From positions 1-39,016 of the forward strand of contig JAKSJP010000024.1 in assembly GCA_024398105.1 (NCBI GenBank): DNA of 39,016 nt, in the 5' to 3' direction. The notes beneath the pieces are model-generated. The model ran no database searches, was not told the DNA's origin, and saw only the letters and a program-made list of their open reading frames with translations. Origin of the DNA: Bacteroidales bacterium. Its GTDB lineage: Bacteria; Bacteroidota; Bacteroidia; Bacteroidales; UBA932. Position 1 is the stretch's first letter. The number at the start of each line of letters is the position of its first letter. Both the position numbers and the translations under genes were made by a program. Positions 25,739 to 33,012 of the stretch are shown here, in pieces.

Positions 25739-25754
25739 TCCCCGAACGGGGATA
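25737..25754. promoter_or_regulatory. HipB-type operator O3
   Basis: TGTCC-CCGAACGG-GGATA, one base off the E. coli HipB consensus TATCC-N8-GGATA, with perfect CCCCG/CGGGG arms. It overlaps the -7 element and ends 3 nt before the hipB start codon. Confidence 0.75.
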
Positions 25755-25757
25755 AAT

Positions 25758-25955
25758 ATGAATATTGGCGATTATATAAGGCAGAAGAGGAAGCAATATA
25801 GGCTTTCCCAGGTGGAACTGGCAGAGAGAGCGTCTGTCGGTGTACGTTTCATCAAGGACATGGAGGCTGGGAAGCAGACTTTACAGCTGAATAAGGTAAA
25901 TCAGGTGCTGAATCTCTTTGGGGAGGAGCTCGCGCCTAAGAAGATAAGCGACTAG
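25758..25955 (+). CDS. hipB: HipB-type antitoxin / repressor
   Basis: A 65-aa XRE-family DNA-binding protein, MNIGDYIRQKRKQYRLSQVE, with the helix-turn-helix around residues 15-40 (LSQVELAERASVGVRFIKDM) and a short C-terminal strand for dimerisation. In hip systems HipB represses its own operon and helps hold the kinase. The three operators upstream support autoregulation. It is followed 1 nt later by the HipS-like gene. Name given by family and context; not experimentally known here. Confidence 0.85.
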   Translation: MNIGDYIRQKRKQYRLSQVELAERASVGVRFIKDMEAGKQTLQLNKVNQVLNLFGEELAPKKISD

Positions 25956-25956
25956 T

Positions 25957-26277
25957 ATGAAGAAAGCTGATATATTTATCGATGGTGTCTTCTGCGGTCT
26001 CTTGACAGAGGATAATGATGGATTTCACTTCCGGTATGATGACCATTATCTGGCTCTTGAGAATCCGTGTCCTTTGAGCCCGACCATGCCTCTGACTTCC
26101 GAGGAGTATGAAAAGGAAATCATGTTCCCGGTTTTTGATGGCCTTATACCGGAAGGGTGGCTGCTTAATATTGTTACAAAGTCTTGGAAAATAGATTCGA
26201 GAGACAGAATGTCGCTGCTTATGGAATGTTGCAGGGACAGCATTGGAAATATAAGTGTCAGACCTCATGTGCAATAA
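25957..26277 (+). CDS. HipS-like protein (HipA N-subdomain 1)
   Basis: A 106-aa protein equivalent to only the first subdomain of HipA (Couple_hipA). Family blocks are LSPTMPL (41-47), PVFDGLIPEGWL (58-69) and LMECCRDSIGNISVRP at the C-terminus. In E. coli O127:H6 the HipBST system encodes this subdomain as a separate protein, HipS, which is the antitoxin to the kinase HipT; the gene order here is the same. That HipS acts as the antitoxin here is inference. Ends 11 nt inside the next gene. Confidence 0.82.
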   Translation: MKKADIFIDGVFCGLLTEDNDGFHFRYDDHYLALENPCPLSPTMPLTSEEYEKEIMFPVFDGLIPEGWLLNIVTKSWKIDSRDRMSLLMECCRDSIGNISVRPHVQ

Positions 26278-27235
26278 GTGCCTCATATGTTATGGTGAAT
26301 TGGCTGATGGAGAGGTCGATTACCATGCCTCGTGCCTGAAAAAGTTCTACGGTAGACCGGTTGCCCCGGTCATGCCTTATTCTCGGGACAATATATCGGA
26401 ACTCGCTTTGACTGTCATCCGTAATAGCATGACAGTGACTGGCGTTCAGCCGAAGCTGTCTCTTGATATAGACCGTGGAGGACGGAACAGGCAAGACAAA
26501 CTGACGATTGTCGGATTGTGGGGTCGATACATCCTGAAACCTCAGAGTGACACATATTGTTCTATGCCGGAACTTGAGGATGTGACGATGAAGATGGCTC
26601 GGGCGTCCGGTATCAAGACTGCTGAACATGCTCTTATAAGAATGTCCGATGGAGAATTGGCGTATATCACCAGACGCATGGACAGAGGAAAAGACGGTAC
26701 AAAGTATTCGATGCTTGACCTATGTCAGCTTTCCAATAGACTCACTGAGCATAAATACCGTGGTTCATATTCTCAATTGTCGGATACGGTCCGCAGATAT
26801 TCGTCATTGAGTCTGATAGATGTGCAGAGATTCTGGAGTATTGTCCTGTTTTCATGGATGACCGGTAACTCCGATATGCATTGCAAGAACTTTTCTTTGA
26901 TTGATCTCAAGGATGGGTCCGGCTATGTTCTTTCACCGGCATATGACCTTCTTGCAGTCCTGCTGACAGGTATTGAAGATGACAATGAACTGGCGATGAC
27001 TTTGTCTGGTCCTGGTGTAGATGACGGTTCTTTTATCGGAGGATATGGCAGGGTTGCCTTTGTTGATGCGATGGTCCAGTCCGGAATCAGTGAAAAATAC
27101 GCACAGACAATCATTGACAGGATGGTTGGGGACAAGGAAAAATGGTTCCGTCTGATTGAGAATTCTTTCCTGAGCTCTCAGTTAGCTGAACGATATAAAG
27201 GACTGATTGAGGCGAGGATCGCAAGACTGATCTAA
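26267..27235 (+). CDS. HipT/HipA-like serine/threonine kinase toxin
   Basis: A 322-aa kinase that would phosphorylate a translation component, such as an aminoacyl-tRNA synthetase, to stop growth. It starts with a zinc-ribbon-like C-x2-C-x2-C (2-8) and H20-x2-C23. The Gly-rich loop is TVTGVQPKL (56-64), K91 lies in YILKPQ, the catalytic loop is NSDMHCKN (201-208; D203, N208) and the metal-binding aspartate is D227 in SPAYD. All key kinase residues are present, so it is likely active. T-V-T occupies the place of the autophosphorylated S-I-S of HipT. ATG at 26267 overlaps the HipS-like stop; a GTG at 26255 would add four residues. Confidence 0.85.
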   Translation: MCNKCLICYGELADGEVDYHASCLKKFYGRPVAPVMPYSRDNISELALTVIRNSMTVTGVQPKLSLDIDRGGRNRQDKLTIVGLWGRYILKPQSDTYCSMPELEDVTMKMARASGIKTAEHALIRMSDGELAYITRRMDRGKDGTKYSMLDLCQLSNRLTEHKYRGSYSQLSDTVRRYSSLSLIDVQRFWSIVLFSWMTGNSDMHCKNFSLIDLKDGSGYVLSPAYDLLAVLLTGIEDDNELAMTLSGPGVDDGSFIGGYGRVAFVDAMVQSGISEKYAQTIIDRMVGDKEKWFRLIENSFLSSQLAERYKGLIEARIARLI

Positions 27236-27252
27236 GGAGAGGGGGAATAGAA

Positions 27253-27298
27253 AAATGGAGCTTCAGCGTTCCGGGAAGAATTTTGAGGAGCTCCATTT
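27253..27298 (+). terminator. Probable terminator of the hip operon
   Basis: AAATGGAGCT (27253-27262) pairs with AGCTCCATTT (27289-27298), a perfect 10-bp stem with a 26-nt loop. It starts 18 nt after the kinase stop. The T run is short, so efficiency is uncertain. Confidence 0.55.
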
Positions 27299-27300
27299 AG

Positions 27301-27632
27301 GTGCCAGTATGTTTGGTATATCGCAAGGAATGAATCCTTGAAGACTGCATGGCGGTCCAAAAGTATGAATTATTGTTTGGATTTCAAAGTTATTTGAAGA
27401 ACGATTTCCACATTATTAATCGCAATAAATACAATTCCTGTTGCTGCATCGTCAAAAGATGCTTATCTTGCTGAAACTGACTATGAAGCATTTCGTTGAT
27501 GCTTCACAGGTGAAAAACACGGTAGGTGTCTATGTCTCACGTTCAATCTCTTCTCCAATCAATCTTAACGTAGTCAAAAATTTGCTTCTGCCTTTGCCAA
27601 GAATTGAAGGGAGGGCAACCTTATATTAACGT
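27301..27632 (+). other. Gene-free stretch with possible decayed coding fragments
   Basis: About 330 nt without a credible gene. One frame reads VAASSKDAYLAETDYEAFR then a stop (about 27437-27500), and another frame (27441-27629) encodes NTVGVYVSRSISSPINLNVV. Their protein-like look in different frames suggests a frameshifted remnant, perhaps of a specificity-type or toxin gene. I cannot assign it. Confidence 0.3.
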
Positions 27633-27640
27633 TATATTTG
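27633..27640 (+). promoter_or_regulatory. Promoter -7 element at the start of the toxin-immunity array
   Basis: TATATTTG, 11 nt before the next ATG; predicted leader of only a few nucleotides. Confidence 0.6.
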
Positions 27641-27651
27641 CATAGAACGAT

Positions 27652-28248
27652 ATGAAAAGATTTATTCTGTTTATTTTACTGATTCCTATCTATGCTGTGC
27701 TGTTTGCGCAGCCGTCTGCTCCATATAACAAGTATGACTCAGAAGGCCGTAGGACTGGTCCCTGGATGTGGACTGATGGAGATTTTGTTGAGTGCGTGGT
27801 TTATAAAGAAGGCAATAAGGACGGCCTTGGGTTTAGGGCCAACAAGGTAGCCAAAGAGTTAGAGACATTTTTCTATGACAATGGTTTGCTCCGTGCTACG
27901 CGGTTGTATATCAATGCTGTATTGATAGGCCAGACGTTTGACTATGAGGACGTAGAACGTTTTGTTCCATGTAAAGAGACTGGAGCTATGGTGAAGTTCG
28001 ACAGACAATGCTATTCACAGGAGTTTTATCCCAATGGGATGATTAAGGATGAAGGGTTGTGGATAGGATGGAAAAATGATTCTTATGATGATTTGTTTAC
28101 TGAAGGTTTTGGGGAAGGCGATTTTTTCGGCGAATGGCACTATTATGATGAAGAGGGAAATCTGACGGAAACAAAGGTCTATGAAACGACTATTTATCAC
28201 AGAACCCCATCAGAGGCAGCTTTATTCACAGATGAAGAAATGATGTAA
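27652..28248 (+). CDS. Secreted MORN/YwqK-like protein
   Basis: A 198-aa protein with an N-terminal signal peptide (MKRFILFILLIPIYAVLFAQ). The mature region has YNKYDSEGRRTGPWMW, QEFYPNGMIKDEGLW and FFGEWHYYDEEGNLTE, spaced like MORN or YwqK-type repeats. YwqK-family proteins are often annotated as antitoxins or immunity proteins beside polymorphic toxins, which fits this locus. Whether it neutralises one of the neighbouring toxins is inference. It is the first gene of the accessory array. Confidence 0.65.
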   Translation: MKRFILFILLIPIYAVLFAQPSAPYNKYDSEGRRTGPWMWTDGDFVECVVYKEGNKDGLGFRANKVAKELETFFYDNGLLRATRLYINAVLIGQTFDYEDVERFVPCKETGAMVKFDRQCYSQEFYPNGMIKDEGLWIGWKNDSYDDLFTEGFGEGDFFGEWHYYDEEGNLTETKVYETTIYHRTPSEAALFTDEEMM

Positions 28249-28266
28249 ACAACTGTCCGACTATAA

Positions 28267-28734
28267 AGACCGATTCTCAGCATTGAAGACGGGTATGATG
28301 AAACTGTTGAAGCGAGCGAAGGTGAATTCAGAAGACTGAACCGCATCTGGAACATGGGACTGGGGGAGTCATATGACACAAGGCGTCAGGGAATAATTGA
28401 CCGAAGAGGCTGTCTTGATGGCATGGGAAATCCTGTCCTTGCTGCATCCATCTCGTCTGTTCCAAGGTACAATATCTCGGATGGTAGGATGTACTCGTTG
28501 TTTGCCCTGGCTGTTTCAACGGACCTTGCTGTCCCGGAACCCAGTGATGGGGCCATCCTGAAGTGGGGCGGTTACGCTATTGGGGGTCACGGAAAACTCA
28601 GATCAATGAATCTTCGCATGTATAAAGATTTTTCTGGCACTCAAAAGCAAATTAAAATCGAGGAAAAACACAAGTTGTACAATTATTTCTTAACTTATGG
28701 TCACTTGCCACCTGGCAATGCGGTATTCAGATAA
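28267..28734 (+). pseudogene. Truncated GIY-YIG/URI-like toxin tip
   Basis: An open frame from 28267 (first ATG 28354) whose last 43 codons (from 28606) encode MNLRMYKDFSGTQKQIKIEE and end LPPGNAVFR. This tail is closely related to the end of the toxin at 34562-34894. The upstream part is unrelated and lacks the WKYGETT and RY catalytic boxes. It is therefore best read as a truncated or chimeric toxin tip, though the unrelated upstream section stays open and could be a different domain. Followed after 5 nt by its immunity gene. Confidence 0.6.
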
Positions 28735-28739
28735 GCATT

Positions 28740-29198
28740 ATGTACATAGGTATTTTTATAAGAACAGAAGAACCTGCTTACAAGAATTGGAAAAGTATCC
28801 AGTATGTATCGGACTTGCTGAAGGAAAACCTTAGAGAGAAAGAGTATGGCGCAATAAATCATTATCTCCTAAGTTGTATCGCCATTAAAACAGTCCCGGG
28901 GTATGAGGCATGGTCGAAGGCTCGCCGTCCTAGGTATGTCGAACATTATCGCGCAAAGGGCTGGGATGGGGTTTATTATGAGATTGAAGGTTTCTATCAA
29001 TGCGATTTCAAGATCGACGGTGAAGACTACGACCGCTTTGCATCAGCATCCGAAGAAGAAGCCCGGAGGATTGTCGCGGCCAAGGTAGTTGAATCTTTGT
29101 CCAGCCTTGACCGTCTTTCCAAGAAGGCCGCAGGCTTCGACAAGGAGCGCTTCAAGTCCGATGTGATCAACCTTTTCAAGGAGCATGACCTGCTCTGA
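28740..29198 (+). CDS. Immunity protein, copy A
   Basis: A 152-aa cytoplasmic-type protein without signal peptide. It is a clear paralogue of the protein at 34897-35355: both share KxxPGYEAWSKA-type, EHYRAKGWDG (107-116 region) and ASEEEARxIVAAKVVESLSS, and the last 56 or so residues are identical. Placement right after a toxin tip in both cases identifies it as an immunity gene by context. The N-terminal half differs considerably, which fits specificity for slightly different toxins. I do not recognise a named Imm family with certainty. Confidence 0.75.
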   Translation: MYIGIFIRTEEPAYKNWKSIQYVSDLLKENLREKEYGAINHYLLSCIAIKTVPGYEAWSKARRPRYVEHYRAKGWDGVYYEIEGFYQCDFKIDGEDYDRFASASEEEARRIVAAKVVESLSSLDRLSKKAAGFDKERFKSDVINLFKEHDLL

Positions 29199-29269
29199 TG
29201 TATGTATAGTTTCCTGCCGGAGACTCCGGCAGGAAATCCATTAATCTTAAAAGAAACAAATCAATGAAA
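29082..29269 (+). repeat. Module-boundary repeat, copy A
   Basis: Bases 29082-29221 are identical to 35239-35378 (140 nt), covering the 3' end of the immunity gene, its stop and the left hairpin arm. Bases 29127-29269 also match 38494-38636 closely, including the shared text AGAAACAAATCAATGAAA leading into the next start codon. The repeat thus joins one immunity gene to the next toxin cassette. Confidence 0.9.
29210..29236 (+). terminator. Hairpin after immunity copy A
   Basis: TTTCCTGCCGGAG (29210-29222) and CTCCGGCAGGAAA (29224-29236) form a 13-bp stem. There is no long T run after it; it may act as a terminator or mRNA-stabilising hairpin. Variants recur at 35367 and 38577, and a left half at 36556. 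Confidence 0.6.
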
Positions 29270-30256
29270 CATAAAAATATTGCGGCGGCTGCGATTTCAG
29301 CCGTCCTGGGACTGATGTCCCTTGCCTTATCGGCAAAAGAATCGTATATTGGTACCGACAGCACCATCGTCGTCCGCGACTACATCGCGAACATGGAGTA
29401 TGTGAACGGCGTGCTGGAGCGAGTGAACTTCGAAGGAGGCTACATCGACATGACGGGAGAAAGTCCGAGATACATGTACTACGTGACCGGCCATCTTGGC
29501 AACGTCAGGGCGGTTGTGGACGAGGACAATACCTTGTTCGGCAGGTTCACGACGCTTGACCCGATGGCGGAGAAGTACTATTCAGTGAGTCCGTATGCGT
29601 ACTGCGCGGGGAATCCGGTGAGATTTGTGGATCCTAGTGGGAAAGATTGGTATCGGGATTCTGAAGGACATATACAATGGACATCGTTGACATCGCAGGA
29701 TTCCATGGAGCAACAAAATCTGGAAGGTACCTACTTGGGACCGATCGTGGTATGCTTTGAAGGTAGTATGGATGAGAAACTCGGTTGGGATATGGAGAAG
29801 AATCGTATAGGCAATATCGACGGAGAAGGAGCTGTAACAGCAAAGGTTATTGTATATGGACAAAAAAGTGAAGACGATATAGCAATATATACCGGTTTTA
29901 CATTAACTTCTGATTACTTGAAATTTGGCGCCATTGCTGATGGTGGATACGATGTTACATATAGAGAGAGCGCAGGTGGAGGTGCAATACCTAAACATTA
30001 TATGGTAAATAATGGTGGTCCGGTTGATTGCATTAATAATATCAATTTGAGTCCTAAGGAATATGCTCCATATAGTGATACCCAAAAAGATTGGATTTTC
30101 ATTCATCGGACAAATTATAATGGATGGGCAGGAGATACACCATCGATGAATAAATGCGTTTCATCTGGGTGCTTATTGATTCGTGCAGGTGATTGGGACG
30201 CATTTACAAGACAAGTAGGAAAGAATGGATTTAGATTACTATTGGAAAGGAGATGA
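29264..30256 (+). CDS. Miniature Rhs protein with L,D-transpeptidase-like toxin tip
   Basis: A 330-aa protein. Residues 1-24 look like a signal peptide (IAAAAISAVLGLMSLALSA). Residues 36-128 are the end of an Rhs core: YVTGHLGNVRAVVDED then directly LFGRFTTLDPMAEKYYSVSP and YAYCAGNPVRFVDPSGK, the hallmark just before toxin tips; the usual segment between these parts is missing. The tip (about 129-330) contains IFIHRTN (H281) and CVSSGCLLI (C303), resembling the H...S-x-G-C signature of YkuD L,D-transpeptidases and the DUF5675 group, so a peptidoglycan target is plausible. Catalysis is inference. Its stop overlaps the next start (ATGA). Confidence 0.72.
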   Translation: MKHKNIAAAAISAVLGLMSLALSAKESYIGTDSTIVVRDYIANMEYVNGVLERVNFEGGYIDMTGESPRYMYYVTGHLGNVRAVVDEDNTLFGRFTTLDPMAEKYYSVSPYAYCAGNPVRFVDPSGKDWYRDSEGHIQWTSLTSQDSMEQQNLEGTYLGPIVVCFEGSMDEKLGWDMEKNRIGNIDGEGAVTAKVIVYGQKSEDDIAIYTGFTLTSDYLKFGAIADGGYDVTYRESAGGGAIPKHYMVNNGGPVDCINNINLSPKEYAPYSDTQKDWIFIHRTNYNGWAGDTPSMNKCVSSGCLLIRAGDWDAFTRQVGKNGFRLLLERR

Positions 30257-30795
30257 GACATAGTTTTATACCCATGATGTTATGCGTGATGTCGCTTAGC
30301 TGTGCTCAACTAAAATATAGCCAGCCTGTGATTCTGGATGCTCAGTATATCCCAGTATATGGTAGCAGCCTAGGGCGTGAGATAGTTCATTATGTTGATA
30401 ATACTGGCAGCCATGAGCAAAAAGATTGGTTCTATGAAGCTATAGTGCATAGAAAAAATGGTAGACGTTTTTATGTTTCAATTCAGTCAATAGGAGATTC
30501 GGATGAGTTACTTGAGTCATATGCCGGGTGGGTGGACGTAAAGAACTGTCTGTTGTTTCCTGCTTGTGATACATATGTTGATGGCCATCCTGTTCAATAT
30601 TTGTATGATAATCCATATACAATGGAGATAAAAGATAGTCTTGTGTTCAATTCATATGATGACATGAAAATGCTTGAACTGGTTGATTTTGATAGGAGGT
30701 TACATAGAGTGAAGGTGAAAATTGATTATTATGGAGAGGTATATTTAGCTTGGATTAGCAGATATTGTTCTAATGCATATAATTCATGTAATTGA
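30253..30795 (+). CDS. Secreted SH3-like putative immunity protein
   Basis: A 180-aa protein with a signal peptide and possible lipobox (CVMSLSC). Two SH3b-like repeats are suggested: YIPVYGSS...AGWVDVKNCLLF (31-100) and SLVFNSYDD...YLAWISRYC (about 125-173). The start overlaps the toxin stop by 4 nt behind AAAGGAG, so the two are translated together. Export to the envelope fits a partner acting on peptidoglycan. The ending WISRYCSNAYNSCN resembles that of the protein at 36639-37400, so they are probably one family. Confidence 0.65.
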   Translation: MRHSFIPMMLCVMSLSCAQLKYSQPVILDAQYIPVYGSSLGREIVHYVDNTGSHEQKDWFYEAIVHRKNGRRFYVSIQSIGDSDELLESYAGWVDVKNCLLFPACDTYVDGHPVQYLYDNPYTMEIKDSLVFNSYDDMKMLELVDFDRRLHRVKVKIDYYGEVYLAWISRYCSNAYNSCN

Positions 30796-30804
30796 TTGCA
30801 CTAA

Positions 30805-30897
30805 GGATTGCGAAAGGTTCATGCAGGAATAGAGACTAAGCTCGTTGAACTGGAGAAACTCCTCTCCTGTCATCTGACAGAGGAATTTTGTAAGTAG
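30805..30897 (+). pseudogene. Short coding remnant before the island
   Basis: An open stretch reads KVHAGIETKLVELEKLLSCH and ends LTEEFCK with a TAG, without a start codon. The amphipathic pattern is protein-like, so it may be the tail of a gene cut by the insertion. The family is not recognisable. The rest of 30796-31101 holds only the terminator below. Confidence 0.3.
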
Positions 30898-30941
30898 ATC
30901 ATTTGATTGAGACATAACTTATTACATATATAGTTGTGTGC

Positions 30942-30982
30942 AAAAAAATAACCGGCAGAATGTCCATTTACATTCAGCCGGT
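30942..30982 (-). terminator. Terminator of the rloB transcript
   Basis: On the minus strand, a 13-bp stem with one mismatch (30970-30982 with 30951-30963) and a 6-nt loop is followed by a T-rich run (30942-30948). Strong rho-independent terminator, about 120 nt beyond the rloB stop, marking the left end of the minus-strand island. Confidence 0.9.
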
Positions 30983-31101
30983 CGCAAATATATGTAAGGA
31001 AATTTCGGTTACGAACCTTCAGCGGATTTTAATTCGCTGAAAATCTGATTAAATGAAGAGTTGACCTTTCTGGTAGTAAATAGCCAGACACACAATGTGA
31101 T

Positions 31102-31743
31102 TCACGCCTTCTCTTCCAGCATATTAACCAGTAGATCAACTGTGGTGCACGGGTTGTGCTGTGCATAGTTCTTGTCGGTATACATCTCACGCAGTTTCTG
31201 AGCCCTACTCTTTGCATCAATCTCTTTCCCATATCTTCTCAAAATGTCGAACATCTGATCTCCTCCCTTAGTATATGTGAATTTCGAATCGAACTTTCTG
31301 ACTTCCCGCTCCAGAATTTCAATGTATTGCTTACGACTTACGGCGGCTGTCAGATCGATGAAATGTAGGCAAAACCAAAGTTCAAAAGCTTCGTTAGACC
31401 ATGCACAATGGAATCCGCTCTTTTCTGCGATCTCGATAGCCTCATTGAAGTCCGCATTTTCATCCTTGTCGAACGCTACCCATACATAGTCATACGTATC
31501 AAGGTCGCGTCTTTTCTTGGTTTCTTCCACCAACTTCTTTGTGCTTCGGTCCGCCCCAATTGTGATTACTCTTGAACGTCGGCTGGTAAAATGGCGGAAG
31601 TACTCCGGTTCTGTCTTGGTACCCTCGCAAACAATCAAGAAACTGTAAAACAATTCCTTGGTAGCCTCCCGGCGGCGTGATCTGGTGCCGGAATGTCTGG
31701 AAGTGAGTTCTTCCCTTTGCTTTTTCGTCAGATGCTTTGCCAT
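31102..31743 (-). CDS. rloB: RloB-like TOPRIM-related defence protein
   Basis: A 213-aa protein with the RloB signatures VCEGTKTEPEYFRHF (38-52), FDKDEN (90-95) and SNEAFELWFCLHF (115-127). The glutamate plus D-x-D layout matches a TOPRIM-like metal site, so a nuclease activity is likely. RloA/RloB-type pairs occur in restriction loci, and the related AbiLi/AbiLii pair in Lactococcus gives abortive infection. Encoded 12 nt after the RloA-type ATPase gene on the minus strand. Function as anti-phage defence is inference from family. Confidence 0.85.
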   Translation of the reverse strand: MAKHLTKKQREELTSRHSGTRSRRREATKELFYSFLIVCEGTKTEPEYFRHFTSRRSRVITIGADRSTKKLVEETKKRRDLDTYDYVWVAFDKDENADFNEAIEIAEKSGFHCAWSNEAFELWFCLHFIDLTAAVSRKQYIEILEREVRKFDSKFTYTKGGDQMFDILRRYGKEIDAKSRAQKLREMYTDKNYAQHNPCTTVDLLVNMLEEKA

Positions 31744-31755
31744 AGTCGGGGTCTG

Positions 31756-32922
31756 CTAAAGGTAAGGGATGGCGCCGTATTTACCGTTAATGTAGTCTTT
31801 CTCGTAGCTTCTGTCGTTTCGCACCTTTACACCGGACGCATCCTTGAACTCAACAAGGGAATACAGATCGGTTGCCGCAGTCTCATCCTTCTCGGTAAAC
31901 CATATCTGATCACGGCGGAGGAATCTGTTGTCTAGAAGATTGGTGTCATGGGTCGTGAATATCAGCTGCGATCCCATGGGGTTTGTTTCCTTGCTGTTGA
32001 ACAGAGAAATCAACATGCGTGTAATCATAGGGTGCATGCTGCTTCCGAACTCATCAATAATCAGTACACGGCGGTCAGCAAGTGCCTTGACAAATATAGG
32101 TGCCATGTCGAACAGCTTGTTGGTGCCGTTCGACTCCGAGTCCGACAAAGCCATCGAGATCTCTCCTGTGACCTCACCTGCAGCGTTATACACCTTATGA
32201 GTCGTTATCGCTTTTATTGACGGATTGTCCACCTTTCTGATGGAGTCAAAGCCCAATTTGAACTTTGCCAGGAATATGTTCAGCTCTTCATCTGAAATGG
32301 ATATCGCTTTGCTGGCCAACGTCTCTGACTTGTCACCGTCAAAGATGGCAAAACCTTTCAGCTCCCGCATGATCATGCCGGCAATCCTGTCATTGAATGC
32401 ATCGGCCACTGAAAGGAAAAGCGCATTGTCCCTTGTCCTTTCCACCATATCTTCCACTGACTTGTAATGGGTAGTGACACCTATTCCGTCTTCCGATCGG
32501 ACAAACAGGCACTTCTCGCGCCCCTTGTTGCCCGTCCTGAAGAACAGATACTCCTCGTAAACCTTCTCCTTTGTTGCCGAAAAACCATAGCGATAATAGT
32601 CACCATCAATCAACAGTTCTGTCTCAAAAGAGCTCGGCTTTGTACGGCTGTCCTCATCAAAGAGGAAGGGAAACATTGGCAACTCTTCCGATGAATTGAA
32701 ACTTGCCGAATTGTACACGGTGGTAAGAAATGCTCTGAAAGACTCTATCAGGTTACTTTTCCCACTGGAGTTGGCACCATACAGAACTGCCGATGGAAGA
32801 ATGGCGGTATCTCCCACCTTCGTCAATGAATCTTCATATTCCTTAACGTTTGCCGCAGACAAATCCAGCGTCTTCTTGTTCTTGAAAGACCTATAATTTG
32901 AAACAGTAAAACTCAATAGCAT
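31756..32922 (-). CDS. rloA: RloA-like AAA/ABC-type ATPase
   Basis: A 388-aa cytoplasmic ATPase of the OLD/RloA group. It starts LLSFTVSNYRSFKNKKTLDL, with Walker A GANSSGKSN (about 48-56), Walker B VLIIDEFGSSMHP and the H-loop FTTHDTNLLDN near the C-terminus. The start at 32922 is chosen because it matches the family's usual N-terminus; an ATG 21 nt upstream is in frame. Transcribed before rloB from a promoter at 32941-32972. Together they form a two-gene abortive-infection-like module. Confidence 0.87.
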   Translation of the reverse strand: MLLSFTVSNYRSFKNKKTLDLSAANVKEYEDSLTKVGDTAILPSAVLYGANSSGKSNLIESFRAFLTTVYNSASFNSSEELPMFPFLFDEDSRTKPSSFETELLIDGDYYRYGFSATKEKVYEEYLFFRTGNKGREKCLFVRSEDGIGVTTHYKSVEDMVERTRDNALFLSVADAFNDRIAGMIMRELKGFAIFDGDKSETLASKAISISDEELNIFLAKFKLGFDSIRKVDNPSIKAITTHKVYNAAGEVTGEISMALSDSESNGTNKLFDMAPIFVKALADRRVLIIDEFGSSMHPMITRMLISLFNSKETNPMGSQLIFTTHDTNLLDNRFLRRDQIWFTEKDETAATDLYSLVEFKDASGVKVRNDRSYEKDYINGKYGAIPYL

Positions 32923-32940
32923 GTTAATATGAATTTTATG

Positions 32941-32972
32941 CAAAGTAAAGCAAAAGTCACCATAAACTCAAA
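32941..32972 (-). promoter_or_regulatory. Probable promoter of rloA-rloB
   Basis: On the minus strand TTTG (32972-32969) is followed after 20 nt by TTACTTTG (32948-32941), one mismatch from TAnnTTTG. It lies 18 nt before the rloA start. Confidence 0.5.
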
Positions 32973-33012
32973 TATTTTGAGAGATATTCTCACAAATCGA
33001 GAGTTTGTGCCT

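Noticed and set aside
25656-25754. Repeated CCCCG...CGGGG units as a CRISPR array
   Set aside because: Only three short palindromes at 40-bp spacing with no constant repeat length; they fit HipB operators in front of hipB.
27301-27650. Insertion sequence remnant downstream of the hip operon
   Set aside because: No terminal inverted repeats, target duplication or DDE-type residues are visible.
31029-31101. Additional gene beyond rloB on the minus strand
   Set aside because: Frames here are short and overlap rloB out of phase; no start signal.
30899-31101. Second att site at the left border of the RloAB island
   Set aside because: I looked for the tRNA-Ser-like core and saw no second copy.
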